Assembly (NCBI GenBank): GCA_036732565.1
Contig: DAINCF010000231.1
Coordinates: 1-10,772 of the forward strand
DNA length: 10,772 bases
Direction: 5' to 3'
DNA from: JAIVJN01 sp036732565
Lineage (GTDB): Bacteria > Acidobacteriota > Vicinamibacteria > Vicinamibacterales > UBA2999
Under the pieces are notes generated by a model. That model searched no databases. It saw only the letters and a program-made list of their open reading frames with translations, and had not been told where the DNA came from. The translations under genes were made by a program, and so were the position numbers. Below, piece after piece: positions 5,643 to 10,772 of the stretch; position 1 is the first letter of the stretch; the number at the start of each line of letters is the position of its first letter.

Positions 5643-6311
5643 ATGTGGCGCATGGTGGCATCTCTGACTCTCGCCTTGTTTGCGTCCGCGATTGCGGCGG
5701 GCACTGCCGCTGCGCGGGGCGTGCCCGACGGGTGTGCTCAGATCGGGTCGGCCCCGCCCATCCCCTCAGTTGATTCGCCTTTCCACACCACCAATCGCGT
5801 GCTGCGGGCCAGTCTCGAGCGCGTCGCGAGCCGGAGCGCGTTGTGGCGCGCGGCTGCGGACGTGGTGCGCGCGCAGGGACGGCAAGCGCTGGTTCTCACG
5901 CCGGATCAGGTGAAGGTGAAGGCTCCGTCGGACGACGAGGAGACCGGGGAGTTCGATCAGACCGCACTGGGCGAGGTCGCGCCGGTCGTGTGCCCGGATG
6001 CCCACGTCCATACCGTGCTGGTCGTCGTAAACCTCGCCTTGATCAAGAACATCCACGATGCGCGGTGGTCGGTCCCGCTGGATGTCGAGGCCGACCTCGA
6101 TCGGGTCCTCGTGCACGAGATTTATGGACACGCGGTGCCGTATCTTCTGGCGGGCAGTGTCGCGGGTCGATGCGCCGATCCGAAAGTGGGTGAGCGCGCG
6201 ACCGACGCGTGCGCGATCCGCCGCGAGAACGCGGTGCGAGCCGAGCTCGGCCTCGGGCGCCGCACTGATTCCGGCCTCTACAGCCTGGCACTCTCGCGGC
6301 CTGGACGCTGA
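5643..6311 (+). CDS. Secreted protein with HEIYGH metalloprotease-like motif
   Basis: 222-residue exported protein of uncertain function. Residues 1-25 look like a signal peptide: a short arginine-containing start, a hydrophobic run LTLALFASAIAAG and an AAA/ARG cleavage zone. A predicted strand TVLVVVNLAL precedes LDRVLVHEIYGHAVPYLLAG (152-171). Further on comes RRENAVRAELGLGRR (193-207), which resembles the EN..R...G...R motif that follows the zinc helix in some secreted or effector metallopeptidases. HEIYGH has one residue more than canonical HExxH, so zinc binding is likely but not certain. Four cysteines (31, 117, 177, 190) could form disulphides outside the cytoplasm. The start ATG at 5643 follows GGGGG at a suitable distance; a second ATG three codons on is possible. 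It converges on the minus-strand gene ending at 6353. Confidence 0.7.
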   Translation: MWRMVASLTLALFASAIAAGTAAARGVPDGCAQIGSAPPIPSVDSPFHTTNRVLRASLERVASRSALWRAAADVVRAQGRQALVLTPDQVKVKAPSDDEETGEFDQTALGEVAPVVCPDAHVHTVLVVVNLALIKNIHDARWSVPLDVEADLDRVLVHEIYGHAVPYLLAGSVAGRCADPKVGERATDACAIRRENAVRAELGLGRRTDSGLYSLALSRPGR

Positions 6312-6352
6312 CGCGTCAAGCCACCCGCCGCGAGCTTGTCGACCTCACCGCT

Positions 6353-7219
6353 TCACGAAACCTTCCGACCCGGCGGCCTCCACCACCAGGACGCTCCCTC
6401 GCGGGACTCGATCTTGAGCTGCACGACGGGGACCGGCCGACGCGTCCGGGAGATCCAGAACGTCCACGGCGTGCCTGCGTCGACGCGAACGACAAGGCAC
6501 TCCACTTTTCCCCGTTCCCCGAGGTCGATGGTCTCGCGCCCGGTGACTTTGATCGTGACTTGCCGGAGCAGCGGGGCCTCCGCGTCCGACGTCGTGTGCG
6601 CGAGGAACCCGGCTTCATAGCCGTCGTCCAGCGGAAACGAGGAGAGAAGGACTCCCCAGAGGTGCCAGTCGAACACCGGCTTCGGGAACTCGACGGATAT
6701 CGTGACGGGCACGCGTTCGGTCGCCGGCATGCCCGCGGGCGTCGTGACCTCGCGGGCCGTGAGCCGCCGTCCCTCCCAGGTCGAGTCCGACACGATGGTC
6801 CCGTTCGATTCGTATCGCGCCCGCAGCGGCTGTAGCGTCTTCTGATCGACCTCGTCGAGATGCAGGCTCGTCCCCGTAGCGGTCTTCGAGTTCTGGATGC
6901 GGCGCAGGACCGAACGGCCGTCGCGCTTGACGATCTCGACCCGGTCGTCCCACGTCCCGACGATCCGCTCGGCTCCGTCCGGCTGCACTTCGACCACCTC
7001 GAAGAGGTTGGTGTACTCGGGAATCGCGCTCGCATCGACGCCGGGAGCGCCGGGCTCGAGCATCGGTCCCCGAAAGGAGGAACCCGGACTCGGGGCGGCG
7101 GCTTCCTGAGGAGATGGGGGCGAGATTGTCTCTCGTGCCTGCACTGGAGCCTTCGAGCTCGTCGCGGCGGCACCGACGCCGGCGGCGACGAGGATGCAGA
7201 GCCATCTTGTCGAGCGCAT
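6353..7219 (-). CDS. Secreted protein of unknown function
   Basis: 288-residue protein that I cannot assign to a family with confidence. Residues 1-28 form a likely signal peptide (MRSTRWLCILVAAGVGAAA) with cleavage near PVQA. A proline/serine-rich linker (32-60) follows, then a globular part rich in predicted beta strands. Recognisable stretches include FDWHLWGVLLSSFPLDDGYEAGFLAH (185-210), VTGRETIDLGERGKVECLVV and TPWTFWISRTRRPVPVVQLKI. The last resembles the end of DUF3108-like periplasmic beta proteins, in which a WIS..R.PV strand precedes the C-terminus. It is the last of three minus-strand genes, 85 bp behind the MocR gene. The start at 7219 has no clear ribosome binding site. Confidence 0.7.
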   Translation of the reverse strand: MRSTRWLCILVAAGVGAAATSSKAPVQARETISPPSPQEAAAPSPGSSFRGPMLEPGAPGVDASAIPEYTNLFEVVEVQPDGAERIVGTWDDRVEIVKRDGRSVLRRIQNSKTATGTSLHLDEVDQKTLQPLRARYESNGTIVSDSTWEGRRLTAREVTTPAGMPATERVPVTISVEFPKPVFDWHLWGVLLSSFPLDDGYEAGFLAHTTSDAEAPLLRQVTIKVTGRETIDLGERGKVECLVVRVDAGTPWTFWISRTRRPVPVVQLKIESREGASWWWRPPGRKVS

Positions 7220-7304
7220 ACGGTATCGTCGGGCACCAAGCGGTCCTGCGCAATGACCACTTCACGATGATCCGGCATCACCACTGCGAAGCACTGGAGT
7301 CGAC

Positions 7305-8798
7305 TCACTTCGCCGGCGCGTCGACGTCCTCGATGACGTCGGACAAGATGTTGACGGCTCTGCTGATCTGCGCTTCGCTCGACCCGCCGAAGCCGAGCAC
7401 GAGCCCCGATCGAGACGGCGCATCAACAAAGCACGTCGAAAGCGCGATCGGACTCAGGCCGCGTTGGGCCGCACGCTTCACGATCGCCACGTCGTCGACC
7501 GGCGGATCGAACCAGGCGCACAGGTGCATGCCAGCCTCGGCATTCACGATGTGCAGGCGATGGCCGAGTCGATGCCGGATGCCTCGTGTCAACGCATCTC
7601 GCCGTTGCTGATAGGTGGCACGCATGCGCCGGAGGTGTCGAGCGAAGTGGCCCTCGGCGATGAAGTCGCTCAAGGCCGACTGATACAGGGTGGGAGAGAA
7701 GAGATCGAGCGCGTCCCGGTGGTGGAGAAACCTTGCAAGAAGGGAGTGTGGAACGACGAGGTACCCGAGGCGAAGCGCCGGAAACAACACCTTGCTGAAG
7801 GTGCCGATATAGATCACGCGCTCGGAATCATCCATGCCTTGCAACGCGCCGAGTGGACGGCTGGCGAAGCGGTATTCGCTGTCGTAATCGTCTTCGATGA
7901 TCCAGCTGTCGTGCCGCCTCGCCCAGTCGAGCAGCTCGAGGCGTCGCGATGCCGACATCGCCATGCCGAGCGGGTACTGATGTGACGGCGTCACGTAGAC
8001 CACCCGTCCTCGCGTCATCCTGGTTCTGAGCGAGCGAACGACGAGCCCGCCCTCATCGACGGGGACACCGCGAATGGTTGCGCCGCCCGCTTTCAGGGCG
8101 CTCCACGCTCCCGGATAACCAGGGTTCTCGACGCACGCCACATCGTGCGACGTCAACAGCACCGCTGCGCACAGTCGCAGGGCCATTTGCGATCCGCCGA
8201 CGATGAGCACCTGTCCTGCCTCACAGCGGACCGCACGCGACGCCTGCACATATCCGGCGATGGCCGTGCGGAGCGGCAGATGCCCGGCCGGCGGCCCGTA
8301 CGCCATCAACTCGAACGGCAACTGCCGGGCGTGTCGCGCCACCAGACGCGACCACGCTCGGTGTGGAAACTGATCGAGCGCCGGCAGGCCCACTCGAAAG
8401 GGACCGAATCGCGGCAACGGGTCGGCCTCGCTTGACACTGCCTTCTGCACGCGCCGAGCGCTCGACGATGGAGACCCTCCGCCGGTGATGGGTTGCGCCG
8501 CCACGTACGTGCCAGCGCCGACCCGGCCCAGGAGATAGCCTTCGTGCAGGAGCTGGTCGTAGGCATTCAGTACCGGCAGCCGCGACACACCGAGGTCCTT
8601 GGCCAGCGTCCGCGTCGACGGAAGGCGCTCGCCGTGACCGAGGCGACCTTCGAGAATAGCGGCGCGGATGCCTTGGTAGATCTGCTGGTAATAGGGCGTG
8701 GAGCCTTTCCGATCGAACGGGATGTAGAGCGCCACCGTGTGACGCGAAGGAGGCGCGGTGGTGGTGGTGGCTATGCTATTTCGTCTGGAAATGGCCAT
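7305..8798 (-). CDS. MocR/PdxR-family transcriptional regulator (GntR wHTH + PLP aminotransferase-like domain)
   Basis: 497-residue regulator. Residues about 34-100 are a GntR-type winged helix: PYYQQIYQGIRAAILEGRL, GERLPSTRTLAKDLGVSR and YLLGRVGAGTYV. A linker (101-130) leads to a fold-type I aminotransferase-like domain with NPGYPG (225-230), DDYDSEY (303-309) and GTFSK (332-336), where K336 is the expected PLP-binding lysine, then ALRLGY (341-346). Family members sense PLP or amino compounds such as GABA and usually control an adjacent gene. No pdxST or gabTD genes lie nearby. The nearest candidate target is the beta-lactamase-like gene whose stop is 40 bp upstream on the same strand, an unusual layout because MocR genes are commonly divergent from their targets. 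Confidence 0.93.
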   Translation of the reverse strand: MAISRRNSIATTTTAPPSRHTVALYIPFDRKGSTPYYQQIYQGIRAAILEGRLGHGERLPSTRTLAKDLGVSRLPVLNAYDQLLHEGYLLGRVGAGTYVAAQPITGGGSPSSSARRVQKAVSSEADPLPRFGPFRVGLPALDQFPHRAWSRLVARHARQLPFELMAYGPPAGHLPLRTAIAGYVQASRAVRCEAGQVLIVGGSQMALRLCAAVLLTSHDVACVENPGYPGAWSALKAGGATIRGVPVDEGGLVVRSLRTRMTRGRVVYVTPSHQYPLGMAMSASRRLELLDWARRHDSWIIEDDYDSEYRFASRPLGALQGMDDSERVIYIGTFSKVLFPALRLGYLVVPHSLLARFLHHRDALDLFSPTLYQSALSDFIAEGHFARHLRRMRATYQQRRDALTRGIRHRLGHRLHIVNAEAGMHLCAWFDPPVDDVAIVKRAAQRGLSPIALSTCFVDAPSRSGLVLGFGGSSEAQISRAVNILSDVIEDVDAPAK

Positions 8799-8838
8799 TA
8801 CTCATCACCACACGTCCGAACACGATGTCCGCTGCCGT

Positions 8839-9894
8839 CTACCGATCGAAGTGTGCGACCACGAGCTGCGCGATGCGGCCGATGCGGTCCTCGGCCTCGG
8901 CGTACGGGCCGGTGATGCCGTTCACCAGCGCCGCGATGACGATGGGGCCTGAGCGGGCGTAGAGGATGCCGACGTCGTTGGCGATGTTGCCGCTGTCGCC
9001 GGTCTTGTGCCCGACCGGGACGTCCACGAAATGCGGTAGCCGGCGAGAGCCCGCCAGTTGACGGCGGAGGAACGTGCGCATCGCCGTCGAGCTCGCGGGA
9101 GACGCCAGGGTGTCGCGCTCGATGGCCTCGAGCATCCGGGCGATCTCGCGCGCGGTGATGTCACCCAGCCAGATATTGCGATCCTCGACCATCAACTTCC
9201 GCTGATTCTCTCCGTGCTTGCGGCGATTGTCCTCGCTGCGGACCGCCTCCAGCCACGATGCGCGCTCACCCGCGAAGAGCGACCGATAGTGCTCGAACAG
9301 CGGATTTCCATTCATCGCGTACTGAAGGCCGGTCGTTTCTTCAGCGGTGATCGCGGCGAGTCGCGGATCGAGGAGCGCGAGCAGCTTGCGCCGGTACTCC
9401 CACCCGCGGTTGATCATCCGCATGCGATAGCCGGTCTTGTCGAGCCAGGCATTGAGCGCTTCGACGCCGCCGACCCGCGTGGTCATGTGATCGGTCGCGG
9501 TGTTGTCGCTCGTGACGATCATCTGCTGGACGAGATCGCGGAGCGTCGGCGCCAGCCCGAGGTCGGCGTATTGAAAGACACCGGTCCCGTCGCGCAGGTC
9601 CGATCGTCCAAGCGTCACGCGCTCGTCGAGACTGAGCGTGCCCCCGTCGGCGAGCTGAAAGGCGCGCACCATGATCGGGATCTTGATCACGCTCTGACTG
9701 TTGTACGAGACGTCGGCGCGGATGGCGACCTCCTCGCCGGTCTTGAGATGCTGCACGTAGAGGCCCGTCTTGGCGGGGATGCGATCGAGCTCGGCTCCGA
9801 GGGCGAGCGTCAGTGGCGACTGGGTTGTCTGCGCCGCTCCAGCCGCCAGCCACAGACTGACGGTCAGCACGAGGACGATAGGCACGAGTCGCAT
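8839..9894 (-). CDS. Class A beta-lactamase-like serine hydrolase, secreted
   Basis: 351-residue periplasmic enzyme of the beta-lactamase2 (class A/penicillin-binding) fold. A signal peptide covers about residues 1-21 (AGA/AQ). The active-site motifs are present: SVIK (68-71, nucleophile S68 and K71), SDN (129-131) and KTG (297-299, within GHKTGDSGNIANDVG). RGWE (163-166) may supply the omega-loop glutamate but the usual ExxLN continuation is absent. SDN and KTG are 166 residues apart against roughly 100 in classical enzymes; the surplus (about 167-240) is charged and contains WEYRRKLLALLDPR and KHGENQRKLMVEDRNIW. Real beta-lactam hydrolysis is therefore possible but unproven; it could be a carboxypeptidase or a cell-wall-related hydrolase. 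The start at 9894 is 36 bp from the divergent DUF2252 gene. MocR follows after 40 bp, probably on the same mRNA. Confidence 0.88.
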   Translation of the reverse strand: MRLVPIVLVLTVSLWLAAGAAQTTQSPLTLALGAELDRIPAKTGLYVQHLKTGEEVAIRADVSYNSQSVIKIPIMVRAFQLADGGTLSLDERVTLGRSDLRDGTGVFQYADLGLAPTLRDLVQQMIVTSDNTATDHMTTRVGGVEALNAWLDKTGYRMRMINRGWEYRRKLLALLDPRLAAITAEETTGLQYAMNGNPLFEHYRSLFAGERASWLEAVRSEDNRRKHGENQRKLMVEDRNIWLGDITAREIARMLEAIERDTLASPASSTAMRTFLRRQLAGSRRLPHFVDVPVGHKTGDSGNIANDVGILYARSGPIVIAALVNGITGPYAEAEDRIGRIAQLVVAHFDR

Positions 9895-9930
9895 GGCGCA
9901 GAGCGTACTCGGTTAGTCTCTTCTTCGACA
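9895..9930. promoter_or_regulatory. Short divergent promoter region
   Basis: Only 36 bp separate the start codons of the beta-lactamase-like gene (minus) and the DUF2252 gene (plus). Their promoters must overlap each other or lie inside the opposite gene. I cannot pick out clear -35/-10 pairs. Confidence 0.4.
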
Positions 9931-10772
9931 ATGGCGACGACCGACACCGTTGCGCGCTCGATCCTCGACTACAATCGTGGCCGCGACCCCGACCTTCTGC
10001 GCATCAAGTTCGAGTTGCTGCGCGGGGATCCCTACGCGTTCTACCGCGGCACCTGTCACCTCTTTTACGCCAGCCTGCCGCGGCACGCGGCGCTGGCCGC
10101 CGCGCCGGCGGTGCTGATTTGCGGCGACCTGCACCTGGAGAACTTCGGCGTCTACAAAGGCGACAACCGGCTCGCGTACTTCGATCTCAATGACTTCGAC
10201 GAGGCCGGCCTGGCGCCATTGACCTACGATCTGCTGCGCTTCGTCACCAGCATTCATGTCGCGGCGCAATCGCTTCGGCTGTCCACCCGGCAAGCCGAGG
10301 ATCTCGGCGCGCGATTTCTCGACCGCTACCGGCATTGGATCCTGGATGGGAAAGCCCGTTGGATCGAACGGTCGACGGCGGAAGGCATGGTGCGCGACCT
10401 GCTGGGGAGCGTCATGCAGCGCACGCGCCGCCAGCTGCTGAAAGCGCGCACGGTCCGGATCGGCGACAGGCGTCACGTTCGTTTGACCGAGCGCGCGCTG
10501 CCGGTTGAGGGGAAGCAGCGCGCCCGGCTCAAAGCCTTCATCGAACGCTTCGGCGCCGCGCGAGGGGAACGGCGCTTCTATCGCTTTCTCGACGCGGCCC
10601 GCCGGGTGGCCGGCAAGGGGAGCTTGGGCGTCGAGCGCTATGTGCTGCTGGTGGAAGGCAAGGGCTCTCCGCGCGGCAACTACCTGCTCGACCTGAAATT
10701 GGCCGCGCCCTCAGCGCTGCGATTGACTGGCGTACGACGCAGCGCCTGGGCCGCCGAGGCGCTGCGGGTGGT
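9931..10772 (+). CDS. DUF2252 family protein (partial, runs off right end)
   Basis: The first 280 residues of an open frame that has no stop before the window ends; full-length relatives are longer. It starts at ATG 9931. The DUF2252 pattern is clear: FYRGTCHLFY (37-46), VLICGDLHLENFG (61-73), FDLNDFDEAGLAPLTYDLLRF (84-104), then AGKGSLGVERYVLLVEG (227-243) and LLDLKLAAPSAL (252-263). GDLHLEN and DFDE resemble the catalytic HxDxxxxN and metal-binding D motifs of aminoglycoside-phosphotransferase-like kinases, and K256 sits where the family has a conserved lysine. A kinase-like fold is therefore likely, but the substrate is unknown. The protein lacks a signal peptide. It is transcribed divergently from the beta-lactamase-like gene. 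Confidence 0.9.
   Translation, partial: MATTDTVARSILDYNRGRDPDLLRIKFELLRGDPYAFYRGTCHLFYASLPRHAALAAAPAVLICGDLHLENFGVYKGDNRLAYFDLNDFDEAGLAPLTYDLLRFVTSIHVAAQSLRLSTRQAEDLGARFLDRYRHWILDGKARWIERSTAEGMVRDLLGSVMQRTRRQLLKARTVRIGDRRHVRLTERALPVEGKQRARLKAFIERFGAARGERRFYRFLDAARRVAGKGSLGVERYVLLVEGKGSPRGNYLLDLKLAAPSALRLTGVRRSAWAAEALRV

Noticed and set aside
6309..6318. TGACGCGTCA palindrome at the convergent gene ends as a terminator
   Set aside because: It is a loop-less 10-bp palindrome that includes the stop codon and has no T-run.
9913..10476. 187-residue minus-strand frame
   Set aside because: Shadow of the DUF2252 gene, whose motifs GDLHLENFG and NDFDE are clear on the plus strand.

Overview
The window is high-GC bacterial chromosome. 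Gene style (MocR regulator, secreted beta-lactamase-like enzyme, DUF2252, secreted proteins of unknown function) and a short hairpin repeat at 5372-5389 resemble soil Acidobacteriota of the Vicinamibacteria type. That assignment rests on remembered sequence style, not on a search, and there is no marker gene to prove it.

Left third (1-3110): an accessory, defence-like segment. Three direct copies of one long intergenic repeat (1-97 cut by the window edge, 106-241, 2783-2957) bracket a compact plus-strand operon. The operon holds an AbiEi-type antitoxin/repressor, an AbiEii-type nucleotidyltransferase toxin, and a TIR-domain protein with an unrecognised N-terminal region. The promoter of the operon lies inside a 49-bp nested dyad symmetry centred on base 307, which spans the -35, the -10 and the antitoxin start codon and is a strong candidate for the AbiEi autoregulatory operator. 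A fragment resembling the 3' end of a tRNA sits at the right edge of the segment. The whole looks like a repeat-delimited cassette carrying a toxin-antitoxin pair coupled to a putative NAD-consuming effector.

Middle (3111-5096): a minus-strand KefB/YbaL-type cation:proton antiporter with C-terminal RCK domains, transcribed towards the cassette. It is followed by about 550 bp without a convincing gene (5097-5642), which holds several inverted repeats.

Right half (5643-10772): a plus-strand secreted protein with a metalloprotease-like HEIYGH motif. It converges on a minus-strand run of three closely spaced genes, in transcription order a class A beta-lactamase-like serine hydrolase, a MocR-family regulator and a secreted protein of unknown function. 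Divergent from the hydrolase, after only 36 bp, a DUF2252 (kinase-like fold) gene begins and runs off the right end.

The most unusual part is the left segment: a three-gene AbiE-TIR operon, its nested operator and its flanking repeats with a covarying hairpin. I see no rRNA, complete tRNA, CRISPR array, transposase or integrase in the window.
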